A DNA stretch of 64,000 nt, from NCBI GenBank assembly GCA_030407085.1, contig CM059582.1:20643501-20707500 (forward strand), read 5' to 3'. Each line of letters begins with the position of its first letter. Positions within the stretch are counted from its first letter, which is position 1. Below the pieces are notes generated by a model that saw only the letters and a list, made by a program, of their open reading frames with translations, made no database searches and was not told the DNA's origin. The position numbers were made by a program, and so were the translations under genes. Shown piece after piece: positions 1 through 11,618 of this stretch. The stretch comes from Trichopria drosophilae. Taxonomy: Eukaryota > Arthropoda > Insecta > Hymenoptera > Diapriidae.

Positions 1-220
1 CAAATTTTCACTGTCTATGGAGTGAATTTTAACCCCATACAGAATGAGTTTCCACTCCTTGCGAAGAGTGAATTTTCACTCCATCGTTTGGAGTGGATTT
101 CTTCACTCGTTCATTTGGAGTTACTGCTGTCACTCGTTTAGAGTGATCTTTCACTCTTTTTTTAGAGTGAGCACTGTGCTTACGTCAGGTTTGCAGTGAA
201 AAATTCCACTCCAAGAAATT
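1..220. mobile_element. GAGTGAA/TTCACTC repeat element, cut by left window edge
   Basis: The segment is built from alternating GAGTGAA and TTCACTC heptamers in both orientations spaced roughly 20-30 bases apart. It ends in CCACTCCAAGAAATT, nearly identical to the right terminus of the complete element at 36715-36890. The left end lies outside the window, so length and target duplication cannot be judged. No coding capacity is visible. I infer a non-autonomous inverted-repeat element of the same family as the copies near 28.2, 28.8, 36.7 and 52.6 kb. Confidence 0.55.
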
Positions 221-2455
221 TGAAGAAAATGTTTTTTGGTTTAGGAAATTATTTTCTTCATTCAAATAAATGTAAAAAAAAATAATTTCTTAGTGCACAG
301 CTAAAATATTGAGTAAATTTAACCAAATCCGAATCGTTTAACTTGATGAATTAAGACATTATCATAAACAGATGTTTAGCAGATGTAAAATAATACTTAA
401 TAATTGAGACAATTTTTTAACTTGAAAATGTAAGTAGTGTGTTTTTTTTACATTTAACATTAATAAATGTTAAATAAATTCATCACATGAATTCATCAAA
501 CGACAGTTCGACACACAACTTTTTCACATGTCCATTTAAGCACAAATTTATTATCACGTGGTCATTTTATCACAAAACAAAAAACCGGGTGTATTTAAAT
601 AACAATAATAACCTAACCTTACCTAAATCCAACTTATTCTAACCATACCTAACGTATAGCCCAAACAATTCTAAAGAATTTAACATATACTTTGTATCAT
701 GAAAGAAAATGTTAGCTAGCCTTTCCTGATCTAAAATGTTAAATTTGGAGGAAATGAAACGTACATTAAGCGTAATAATTTTACTGCATTCGCGTAATTG
801 TGAAGTTCCTAACCTCAAATTACTTACTATAGTTTCCTACACAACTTATATTGACTATTAGGATGTACTTCACTAATTAAAAGATTTTTGTCTTAATGGA
901 TTGGACATCTGTCAGATAAATACTTTTCGGATTGTACATAAAAATATAAATAAAATTGCTAACTTTTGTTAAGACTAAAATTTGTTTGGGTTACTTATAC
1001 TAATCTATGAAAGTGTGTGATAGTTATTTTTTATTCCCCGTCGATTTATCTTTTAATTTTTTGCAATTATCGGTGTAATTTTCCAATTTGATTTTCTATT
1101 ATTATAATTTTATTGTATAACATTACTATTATTATTAAATTCTTTAGTGATCATGTATTTTCTTCTCTGACAGTAAAAGTACCACTTTGGAGAAAATCTT
1201 TTGAAACAACGTAATAATTTAAATTTGGCATAGTAAGATATCTACAAGCAATACAATAAGTTTATATAACCATCACTTTTTCGAGGTAAAATCACTATAT
1301 AGTAGTATTAATAACTAGTAAGATTAACTACTTCTGCCAAAGAAAATTACACTTGAGTGCAAAATTCTTCTCATTTTTTATAGTATAATCTAACCTAAGT
1401 GTTAACATAAATTTAATATAAAAAAGAATAAATTTAATATTTTAGAATAAAAAAGTCTCATCTTTCGAATGGCATAGCCAAATTTATCAATAAATAACGG
1501 AAAATTGTTTCTTATTAACAATAAATAAAAAATGCTGATTTTCGATTTGTTTTTTTTAAGGAATTTTTTTATCTATGTCATCGGTTCTTAAGAGCATTCT
1601 AACCTATCAAGATGCAGGACCCGAATGTTGTACTTTCAAATTTTTAGATACTTTGATTTTTATTGTTAACCAATCCAAAATGGCGTCCGAGTGCCCGAAA
1701 TTATTGAAAAATCACAGTAATATGGACTTTTGAAGTTTAATCTAAGTTTTAGCGGGAAAAATAACTTTCGCCAGTTTCGTGGCAACAGTTATTTTGGATG
1801 CACTAGCAAAATTAATTCATACAAATAATTTTCAAGATGGAAGTCGTGTTGAGTAAGCTAAAATAACGTATTTACTCAGCTATATAGCCGCTGTATAATG
1901 TTCAAACCTCTTTATTCAATAGTTTTATGAACTCTCATGATCATTAGATCTAAATTCATTATTAGCTTATCAAAATTCAAAATGGCGGATCTAATATGGC
2001 GGACCGCAAACTCAAAAGTTGCGATTTAGGAAAAATAAAAAATACTACCGTATTTCACGTGAAATTTGGAATAAAATATATTTTTGTTGTATTTTTTGGA
2101 TATTTTTTTTGCATTTTGTTTGTATTTTTGTATTTTTATTCATAATGACGGATCTAATATGGCGGACAATATTTTGAAAACTTAAGAAAATGTCATGAAA
2201 ATCAATACATGGTGATTTTCAGGGTCGTTGATTACGAAGCCACTGTAGGTTTTTCAAAATTCTAAATGGTGGATTCAATATGGGAGACCAAATTTCAACT
2301 ATTTCTGAAATTTTAGAAAAGGTCGTGAAAATAGCGAATTCAATATGAGTAGCACATTATTTTCTGGAGGTTTTTTATTATATACAGACTATTTGAAATT
2401 CATGCACTTGCGAGAATGTATGTTTGCAGTATATACATGAAAAAAGTCTAGGCAC
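221..2455. other. AT-rich non-coding DNA with spaced GGATCTAATATGGCGG repeats
   Basis: No credible gene is present. The stretch holds homopolymer-rich AT DNA and several short degenerate direct repeats. A segment reading GGATCTAATATGGCGGAC occurs near 1986 and again near 2149, with decayed relatives near 2272 (GGATTCAATATGGGAGACC) and 2337. Motifs of the AAAATGGCGTCC type near 1677 resemble internal sequence of the TTAA element at 23.2-24.2 kb, so part of this region is probably eroded transposon. Confidence 0.5.
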
Positions 2456-2690
2456 TACATGAAGAAAAATTTTCTTATAAATTTTACCATTTCTGATAGG
2501 AATTTCAGGACACACTTGTAGCATAAAGATCATTTTCTTTCTAGTAAATTTACTAGTGTTATTTGTAATTTTTTATTGTCTGAATAGTAAGAACTTACAG
2601 TCATTTTTACAAGAAAACATAGCAACTCTTCTCATTCTGCAAGTCTGGCCCAAAATTATCATCTGGAATGGTAAAATTTTTCTCCGTGTA
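2456..2690. mobile_element. Diverged CACGGAGAAA-type MITE
   Basis: The left end near 2456 reads TACATGAAGAAAAATTTTC and the right end at 2672-2690 reads AAAATTTTTCTCCGTGTA, giving imperfect terminal inverted repeats that also share a TTTACCAT-like block. It lies about 150 bases from a better preserved member at 2838-3106. No ORF of interest is present. I infer an older copy of the same family. Confidence 0.5.
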
Positions 2691-2837
2691 ATGTCAATAT
2701 TTGTTGTTGTTATGTTGCCTTATTTTCGTCATCCATTGACGTAATTTGTACACAGTGAGCATCGGTTCCTCTTGCTCTGCCCTGAAAATTGACAAAATTG
2801 CTAGAATACTACTATAATACTGTTATCCGTATAAGTA

Positions 2838-3106
2838 CACGGAGAAAAGTTTCTTTGAAAATTTTACTATTCTACATGGTTATTAGGGGCAGCGAAAATT
2901 CTCTATTCATTTTGCTAAATTTGTGTATTTTTACCATAATATTCTGAATTTTTGGCAAAACTAACTTTAAAAATTCCGGAAAGGTATGATAAAAATAACA
3001 AAATAGTAATTTTTAGCAAAAGGAATAGGAAATTTTCTCATTATGCAATTCTTTCCCCTAATAACCATGTAGAATAGTAAAATTTCCAAAGAAATTTTTC
3101 TCCGTG
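2838..3106. mobile_element. MITE with ~50-bp terminal inverted repeats, TA-flanked
   Basis: Both ends carry CACGGAGAAA followed by a shared arm (TTTCTTTG, AAATTTTACTATTCTACATG, GTTATTAGGGG) in inverted orientation, about 50 bp per arm with very few mismatches. TA dinucleotides flank both ends, as expected for a Tc1/mariner-superfamily insertion. The interior of about 165 bases is AT-rich and non-coding. A solitary CACGGAGAAA end also occurs near 31917. Superfamily assignment rests only on the TA flanks. Confidence 0.7.
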
Positions 3107-3339
3107 TAGGTGCAAAATATGTTTACAGCATAAACATATTCTTTTTTGGAAAACACACATTCAATATAGGATTGTTTTAAATAGCGAAGCATGCATTGTA
3201 TGAAAAGAAGCCGTCGAATAGGAAATATTTAAAAAAAAAATTTTATAATCTGAAGGACAAAGAAAACCTGATCTCGAGATTTTATATCCTGAATGTATTT
3301 ACATTCTGTTTACAGTTTTTAATTTAATCCGGTGAAGAT

Positions 3340-4400
3340 GGGTCTGTCTTAAACCTGCATCATTCTCAGCATTCATCTCCAGAAAACACCCGACACATAC
3401 GAATTTGCACGCTCATTGCGATTTTTTTTTTGGTAATCCCTTATTTTGCTACGGTAAAATGAGATAAAGGTCCACGACGTGGTGTTTGCCGTGTACGTCT
3501 GGAACTTGAAGAAAAATCGCTTTATCATGCAAAAAGATCCGAGAGTCCCCCTTCGTACCTTGGAGACCGTTGCTCCGTTTAAAACTCGTTGATAATAAAG
3601 AGACAGCGATCGGTCCCACAACACGATTCTTTGTACGTTGGAAGAAAATAATCGTCTCTTCATTCAGAAGCATCCATTTCCCAACGGTAAAATCTTTTCC
3701 CATGATTTCCTGAGAAAATACTTACAGGCCGGGTGCTCATTGTCGCCTGTTTTTCATCCATTCGCATATTGGTAGGAGAACACAATAAAAGAGAACGGCT
3801 ATAAATGATGGACGATCGCAGGAAAGGAGGAGCGCGACGGTTGCAGCCTGTTTTCCCGTACCGAATTAGACGAATCCTAGGGAGGGTGCCCAGAACCCTT
3901 CGCCGCTATGGGTACCCCACGATGACGGGGCTCCCCCTTTTTTTTTCACTGCGGGCCATTTTCCCGGGCGAAATTCTTTTTTCCGCAAGATCCGCATATG
4001 CAGGCCAATGGCTGTGTCGAAGGGCGGGTAGAAAATGGCGGCTTTCGGACCGAGTGCAGCCCGCGTCTATTTCCCGACGCTCCTCTTGCATCGGCCCTTT
4101 TTCCCCCCCGTATGTGTACACGTGCACGTAAGTGACGCAACGAGTCTTTCCACGCTACTTTTTCGAGAAGGGAGCCCGTTTCCTGGTTTTGCCATCGATC
4201 GATCGCAAACTGGATTCGAGGGGTTCAATTGCGATTTCGTGCAACGGCTCTGGGAATGGCTTAACCAAGGGTTTAACGTACACTTCCTGCGACCGATAAA
4301 AACATTTGCGCGGTACTTGTTAAGGGTGATTTTTGCAGTGCATGCAGACGAGTTTTCACTCAAGCCGTTCTTTCGTCCGTTTTATTTTAACTGAGCTTCT
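3340..4400. promoter_or_regulatory. GC-rich, CpG-containing island
   Basis: Base composition rises sharply above the surrounding AT-rich DNA, with many CpG dinucleotides. Short overlapping open frames occur on both strands, which is usual for GC-rich non-coding DNA and does not single out one coding frame. A YY1/Pho-like AAAATGGCGGC occurs at 4032. It could be a promoter, first exon or enhancer. No protein family is recognisable, so I call only the compositional island. Confidence 0.35.
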
Positions 4401-5070
4401 AGGAAGAAAAATTTTGTCCCCGGATGCAACTGCACTCGAATCGTTACCAACTATGAGCTGAAGGCTTAAATTAGTATCGACAAATTGATTCAATGAATAA
4501 TGAATTAAAAAAAAATTTATAAAAAATGTACAGGAACAAAAATGAAATTAAAACTAAAAAAATTATATGTACAATTTATTATAGTTCAGAGGTAACGATA
4601 ATAGATATAATTGCCTTATGCTAAACTAAAATGAAAATGGAATTGTTACAAATGGTACAATTATTATTTTTTGTATAATTTTTTTTGTTTTTGAAAAATA
4701 AAAATAAATGGCATTTCCATCTCAGTTCAGTATAAGACAATTTACATATATTGCACTGTCCGATTCATTTTCTTATCATATTGCCTTTTTTGAGAAAAAT
4801 GAGATAAAATGTATTAAAATTAGCGTTTTCTGCCATATTTAGAGTTATTTTGAACTACACCTAATTTATTTTTTACAAGCGAAGTATCATTTCTGAAGTA
4901 TTTTTCATTGCTAAAAACTATGGCACTGCCCAAATGTTCCTACTATGGCGAATTTCTGAAAAAATGGCGTTAAATATGACAAAACTGTCAGTATTGAGTG
5001 TATTTATCATGTTTTAGGAACAAAGCAAAGATCAATTAGCCACAATATTATGATTTAATTATATGACAAT
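4401..5070. other. AT-rich stretch, nothing recognised
   Basis: Runs of A and T and short degenerate repeats only. No open frame, RNA gene or terminal inverted repeat can be supported here. Confidence 0.5.
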
Positions 5071-5439
5071 TTTGCTTGAATCTACCTAACTTTTACAAAA
5101 CGTCAATATGGCGAAAAAATAAATCTTATTATGGATATTATTGCTGAAATTCATATATCTAGTGGATTCGAGTAATTTCATGAAATTTTTTGGCCATATT
5201 AAATCCACCTTGAATTTTATAATAATCTTAAATTCCCGATGAACAACCCGCAATTGAATCCGCCATCTTGAATTTGAAAAATCTAATCTATTAATAATGA
5301 TCTGAGACCCCGAAATCTCCAGTAACTATTTTTTCCAGACAATTATGGGTTGCATCAGTAATGGTTATAGTTGAGCAAATACGATTTATTTGTTAGACAT
5401 ATTGACGTTTTGAGAAGGTTAAGTTGATTCGCGGCAAAA
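5071..5439. mobile_element. Inverted-repeat (fold-back) element
   Basis: The left arm at about 5071-5128 and right arm at about 5380-5439 are imperfect reverse complements. Both contain CAAAACGTCAATATG or its complement, followed by an AAATAAATC block. The spacer of about 250 bases is non-coding and includes a CAATTGAATCCGCCATCTTG segment of the kind seen in other decayed repeats of this window. No target-site duplication is clear. I infer a decayed non-autonomous element. Confidence 0.5.
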
Positions 5440-5840
5440 CAATAATTTTTTAGCACTTTTAGCTGCGGCTATACATCGATGCTGCAACTTTATTGATGCA
5501 AAAAATACAAATAATGAACCAGGCGAAGTTTTATTCATTTTTTATATAAAATGCACCACACTGGTTTTTGGAACCATCAACATATCATCCTTTTTCTCTC
5601 TGTGGAGTAATGCGTAAATTTAGAGAAATTGGTACTATAAATTCAATGTGGCATAAAGTAAAATTTTTATTACTTATCAGTATTATTTCTAACAAAAAAT
5701 ATTTCCGTATATAAATACAAAGGTTACCAAAATTTACTAATATTTTCTCATAATTTTATTGATGTGAGAATGGCATATAAACAATATAAACAAATTCAAA
5801 TATTATAAAGTTCTGAAAAATATTTTCCTATAAAAATTAC
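5440..5840. other. AT-rich stretch, nothing recognised
   Basis: Low-complexity AT-rich sequence between two inverted-repeat loci. No gene or terminal structure was seen. Confidence 0.5.
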
Positions 5841-6690
5841 ACAGGACCTCAAAAAAAATTTGTTTCATGATCACTTGAATCAGAAATAGTGGATTTTATA
5901 GATTTTTGGCCGTTGAAAATGAATCCGTTCCACCCGAAAAATATTCAAAAATATAATTTTTGGAAATTTAAGGTTAGGATATATGAAAAATGATGAGTTA
6001 ACTTGAACAATGAATTCCTTTATCAGCGACTAAAAATGTATAAGATCCTCCATTTCTGATTCAAGTTGAGTAAAAAAAAATTTGTGGTCATGTATTATTT
6101 TTGTTCGAAAAGTACCTCGATTAATCACACAGGACCGCAAAACAATTTTTTATGAAAGATAACTTGAATCAGAGATACTGGACCTTGTAGATTTTTGGTC
6201 GCTGAAAATAAATTAGTTGTCCAGTTTGACCCGTGAAGTCAGATATTTCACATATCCTAACCTCAAATTTCAAAAATGAAACTATTTTTCAGAACAGATA
6301 TCTTGAAATCCAGACGTGATGGGTCAATTTGGGTAACACATTCTTTGTCAGCGGCCAAAAATCTATAGGATCCACTACCTTTGATTCAAGTTATGGTCCT
6401 GTTTAACACAAGACCGCAAACTTTTTTGTTTGACACGACTTTAATCAGAAGTGGAGAATTTTATAGATTGCTGGTCACTGACAACGAATTCTTTGTCCAA
6501 GTTAACTGATCGTTTCAGATTTTAAACGTATCCTAACCTTAAATTGTCAAAAAGTTTATTTTTTAATATTTTCGGATCAGCTATCTTAAAATCCTGAAGT
6601 GATGGGCCAAATCGAATAATTGCTTCGTTTTCAGCGAACAAAGATATACGATTTCTGATTCACGTGATCTCGAAACAAATTTTTTTTGTG
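5841..6690. repeat. Tandem array of three ~280-bp fold-back units
   Basis: Starts of the form ACAGGACCKCAAA occur at 5841 and 6129, and as ACAAGACCGCAAA at 6408, giving periods of 288 and 279. Within each unit a forward arm (ACTTGAATCAGA, GATTTTTGGYCGCTGA) is followed by its reverse complement (TCAGCGRCCAAAAATC, TGATTCAAG), so every unit can fold on itself. The first unit's forward arm carries GGTTAGGATAT, and the second and third carry its complement ATATCCTAACCT or a near variant. No coding capacity is present. Confidence 0.65.
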
Positions 6691-6699
6691 GTCCTCTTA

Positions 6700-9600
6700 T
6701 CGAAAATTTCTGGGTCATTTAGCACTTTTACGTTGATCAATTTTTCTGACAGAAGTAGGTGATAATACAGAAATAGGTATGAGATTTTTTAAAAAAACTA
6801 TTGTAAGTGATTTTCTGCATCTCATTGTTTTCTGAAAATTCAATAAAACACGATAAATATTGTCAATATCCATGACTTCAAAAACTTTTGATAATTTGGA
6901 AGAGATAACGCCTTTCTTCAATGAATAGTATACAGTATACTCGTACGTGATTAATGGTTATCAGGGGAGATATTTGGAGTAACATGTCAGCGGTCTATCG
7001 AAATTAACTAAGAATTCTGGGTCAATCTTAATTAATACTGCAATGTTTAGTTACTGCAAGAAGAAAAAGGATCTTGGATATTTTATTAACTATGATGGTA
7101 ATTTTGGCAGACATTTTTCTGCATTTATAATAATTTCTTGTAAATATTACAACAATTTATAAATATTTACAAATTTTTTTCGTAATGAAAGTAATTTGTC
7201 TAGCCTACTAGTTTATTTTTATTTACATTTGGTGATTGTATGCTTTTACTAGATAATAAAAGAAAACTATTGAAGTTGCTATTGATTGTTGCTATCTAAA
7301 AATCGTAATAAAATACACAAACGCTGCCATCGGTCAAAAATATAGGGGCAATCAATTATGCTGATTTTTTTTGTTCAATACTGCATCTTATTATATGATA
7401 AGTTATAAGTGAATCCGATCAACTTTAAACATTTTTGTTCACAATATTCAAACGGCCTTTTATGTTTTCAAAAACCGATTCCAGATTCGCAATTAGCAAT
7501 TTCAAGAACGCTTGGCTACCAAAATTTATTACTATTCATTGAGTTTTGCGATTTTTAATATATGGCTGCAATCTCGAATAAAAATTCACATCTACCGTCA
7601 TTTTACATCAGCAAGTTTGAATTGTAGCTTTCGGAAATACTCGAATGCGATAGCAAAATCATTTTAGAGGTATATTATTTCCATTACCAATAATACACCT
7701 TTATATAATGAAAATAAAACCTTATAGAAATTTATAGCATTTTTTAGAAAAAAAACCATGTATAACATTTTTATTTCCACATTTGACAAATTTGGACATG
7801 CACCTACGAAAAGGGCGGTTTTTTCCAATAATAAATTGCTAGTCTCAAAATTTTTGCATTGAGTTTAAGTGCTAAAATATAGCGTCAAACATCCCGAAAA
7901 AATGTTGTACTTTCGGGACTTAATGGGTTAAAATACTTCTGAAGGAAGCGTTGATTAGTCATAACAATATTGCAAAAGTCGAGTAATTTAACAACTCTTA
8001 AGAAAAAAGTTTAGTTTTAACGAACTAACTCTTTAATCTAAACTTGAATGAATAAAAAACGATTTATCTACAGCGAAAAGTGGGTACCATTAACTAGTAA
8101 TTTTTATACTGATGAATAGTTCGAAAATACTAATTCGCTAGTAAAATTTTACTAATCTATAAGTAGATATTTACTTTTTTCGTTTAGTAGTTTATAGAGT
8201 TAGTAATAAATTAGTTGGTTTTAACTTTTTATTAGCAAAAATAATTACTAATTCACTGCGTGACTCGCTTTTCATTTTCTTATTGTTCGTTTTTAATTAA
8301 TTCAGATTCAGAGATTATATAATACTATATACAGAATTCAGCACGAGAATTACTACAAATAAGTTTGAATAATAGAAAGAACAAAAAGCGTCATTACGAA
8401 AATTCGATGATTAAGGAAATCTTTACATAATTGAATGAACTTCAATATTAATAATATAAATCGATTACACATAAAGATTAATTGAGACCAATTATAATCC
8501 CAAAACTATTGATGCGTGATAAACCATATTGCAAGATGTTCATCGATATTTTCTAATATCTGATAATTAATCAATTAAAAATTATCCGTGAAGTTCGTTC
8601 CAAATACATCGAAGAAAGTTTAAATTTGCTTTCAACAACTTTTAATGTGCCATTTTCTTTATCAATTAAAATCATTTCAAAACTTCAATGAAAAGGAAGG
8701 AAGTCGAATAATTTTAAAGTACACTAAGTGACTTAGGTAAAAAAGTTGAATAAGGAACAAGATTGTAGGGGAACTTGCAGAGTATTCTACTAATAAATCT
8801 TATCGGAATAGAAGATTTTGTTATTTTTATTCAGATCTTCGAAATGATGCGTTATAAAAATACGTATTTCTTACAATTCTATAAAGTGACAGATTAGTGT
8901 CATAAAGTATCATAAAGTTAAAAGTTTCTTACTTTTTGTTGTGCCTTGCAGTATCAACAGTTTCATTGACTTATATAAATGTATAAATTTTCAAGACCAT
9001 TTGCTAATGTGTATCGAATATAATAATTTGTTCAGATTCCTTATGCCTTAAAGATACTTTTGATATCACGATTTGTCCATTTTTATTGCATTTTATATCT
9101 AACTAAAGTTAGTTAAGCTTTCTTATGCAGATTGACCAAATTGATAATTTGTTGTGCTCATGAGTTAATTTTTTTAGTTCCTGGTTTAACGAAGTGTTCT
9201 AAAATTTGCAAGCAGCTAAGATTTAAAAAACTTACATTAATGAGCATCTTTGTTTTAAAAAAGATCATTTTTATAAGGTATTTTAAATTGAAGTAAAATT
9301 TTCTGAATTTGACAATACTTGAAAAAACTATGAATTATCTAGACAATTTATATTTAGAAATTCTATTGGTAACTGGGATGTAAATATACCCAGCACTACA
9401 TCAATTTAGAAAGAATTAAATTATTCAAAACTGTTGACATTGTCTTTGGAACTTGACTATGTGCTCTGCAAGCTGTAATTATTATACGACCTTCTATGAC
9501 GTATAACTACGATGGCTAACTTTAGTCAACTTTAAGTGGAACTCATCAATATATCCCATACATCTATAATATCCAATAGTACACGACAGTTTCGATAGAC

Positions 9601-11354
9601 TGTACATGAATAGTTTAGATGTCCAGTGACAACGTTTGTTGCAACCCAGAAATTATGAAAATTTGGTAGTTATTTTTATCATCATTTTTTTGGGTGGATA
9701 CAATGATTTTTTTTCTCTAGATGAACTGAAAATAGTATAATTTTAATAAGACTTATTAAATGGAAAAAATTTATTAAATAAACAACAGAATATTTTATTT
9801 TAGAATAGATTGTTTAATTTTTTGTTCTTTTCACAATAGGAAAGAAAATTTGAATACGTGGATCTTGATCAGAACATATTTCTATAAAAAGAATTATACA
9901 CAAAAGTACATTATTTTAAACAAAAAAAAACAAAACGTTTCCTTTCCATTGAACAATGCAATGTCGAGAATAATTGGAAAATGTTTGGAAGTAATATTTG
10001 ATAGGAAAATTAAAAAAAAACACCAAAACCATTATTTCTTAATCTACCCACTCAACCACCATTGTAATAAACAATTACAGCGGAATAATTAATAAAATAT
10101 ACTAAAATCATAAAACAGAACAACTTTAGCAAAAATCCATACCTTCAGATGACAATTTTGCTAATACCGCCTCTGGTATTAGATCCATGCTGAAAAATTA
10201 ATAGATCACTGAATTTTTGTTGTTTTATTGCAAGGCCGATACCATTCCTTAGTAGAACTTTTAGTTTCATACTAAAAGTAACATTTTAAGTAATTGATCA
10301 TACAGTTACCACGTTAAAACGTAGATGGCAGCAGTTTTGTCATGAAAACGTAAAATAAACGAACGTCAAATAGAGTGCAACAGGCTCTATTGTGTAAAAT
10401 AAATAGTTCTATTGTCCAAAATACATAAACATTACTGAAGTACGTTCTTTATTGATGCTTTGACATATTTTTTTGAAAGTAGTGTAAAACTTTTGCGATT
10501 TGTGATAATTATGTAACTTTTATAATGGGTAAACGACGCACTTTGTCCTATACTGGAACAGCCAAGTTATCGGTATGTTGAAAGCTACAAACATGAATTT
10601 AACTAAAACTGTCCAATAATGAACGTGATTTCTAGTTAAAATGGCAAAAAAAGGTGATTTTTCGACTTGGGTCCAATAATATGGCCAGAGACTGTATTTC
10701 ATCCACACAACTCGACATTTTTTAGTATAATTTGCACATTGTAGTATATACCAATATAACTATTTTCATGACCACACCCAAGAAAAACTCGTTTAAATTT
10801 GATCAAATTTTTCCGACAGCGAATGAATTGGAAAAGACTAAAATAAAATCACTTTTTTTGTGAAAAAGTATTTTTCGCAGACACACGTTTGAATAATTAA
10901 ATTTGTTAAATTGTACAGACCTACTAGTACGTATTATAAAAATAAGTAGTAGGAGGTTAGGTTTTCATTTTATGCAAATATTCTCTTTCAATTAACCGTT
11001 ATCTTGAGTCAGAAAATGATTTTCATATAAATACATATCAAATACATATTATATTATGGATGTTTTTTTGGAACACATATTTTTTTTCAAATCAATGTAC
11101 CTAATATGAAACGCTGTCATTTCTATATAAAATCGTATAAAAACTAAAACATTCGCATATAACATTAAAAATCGAATACGCTGTACAAATTAATAGAAGG
11201 ATTGTTATAGCAATATAATATTTTATATATAAAATACTATAAATTCGCAAATGTATTCTTAAATGTCTAATACTTATAACAATACTTTTTTTGATAGGTA
11301 AGGATAGTGATTTTCATTATTTATTTACCGAACTTATTCGATATTTCTTTACAC
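6700..11354. other. Long AT-rich gene-free stretch
   Basis: About 4.6 kb of AT-rich DNA without a supportable gene. A CGGGACTTAATGGGTTAA segment at about 7914-7931 resembles the right end of a TTAA-target element, but no left partner is visible. A block rich in ACTAATTCGCTAGT-type words lies near 8130, with a similar block near 34.4 kb. A GTAGATGGCAGCAG word at 10321 resembles the insect CTCF core. Everything else is low-complexity. Confidence 0.5.
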
Positions 11355-11405
11355 TTTTTTTTTTATTTAAGCAATTTTAATCTCTAACTGAGATTATTTT
11401 GCTGA

Positions 11406-11618
11406 TCAGTAATGTATTTTTACAAAAATAGGTTGAGAATTAAATAATGAGCATTGCCATAATATGTGGTTTAAGTCTTGCTCTGCACTACCGCACTGAC
11501 ACAGAGGACTGTCGACGACTTTTATTTTCATTAATGATTTATTAAGGCTATAGTGTACCGAGCGGCATCTATTTATAGTGGTTATAGTTTTTCTTGGTAG
11601 GTTTTTTTGTGAAACCAC
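11406..11618 (-). pseudogene. Frameshifted C-terminal end of the LINE ORF2 (CCHC knuckle)
   Basis: This frame overlaps the end of the RT-RNase H frame by a few codons and continues it in a different phase. It encodes an ITTINRCRS-type segment and a cysteine/histidine knuckle of the form C-x-C-x8-H-x4-C (CQCG, LNH, WQC), at residues 40-56 of the 70-residue frame. I/R1/Jockey-like ORF2 proteins usually end with such a knuckle, so this is the natural C-terminus separated by a single net one-base shift. Sequencing error is possible, but decay of an old copy is more likely. Confidence 0.8.

Noticed and set aside
600..660. CCTAA-type telomere repeat
   Set aside because: Only a few irregular CCTAACCTTACC words; common in insect genomes without telomere meaning.
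7914..7931. Right end of another TTAA element
   Set aside because: No matching left end with TTAACCC could be found within several kb upstream.
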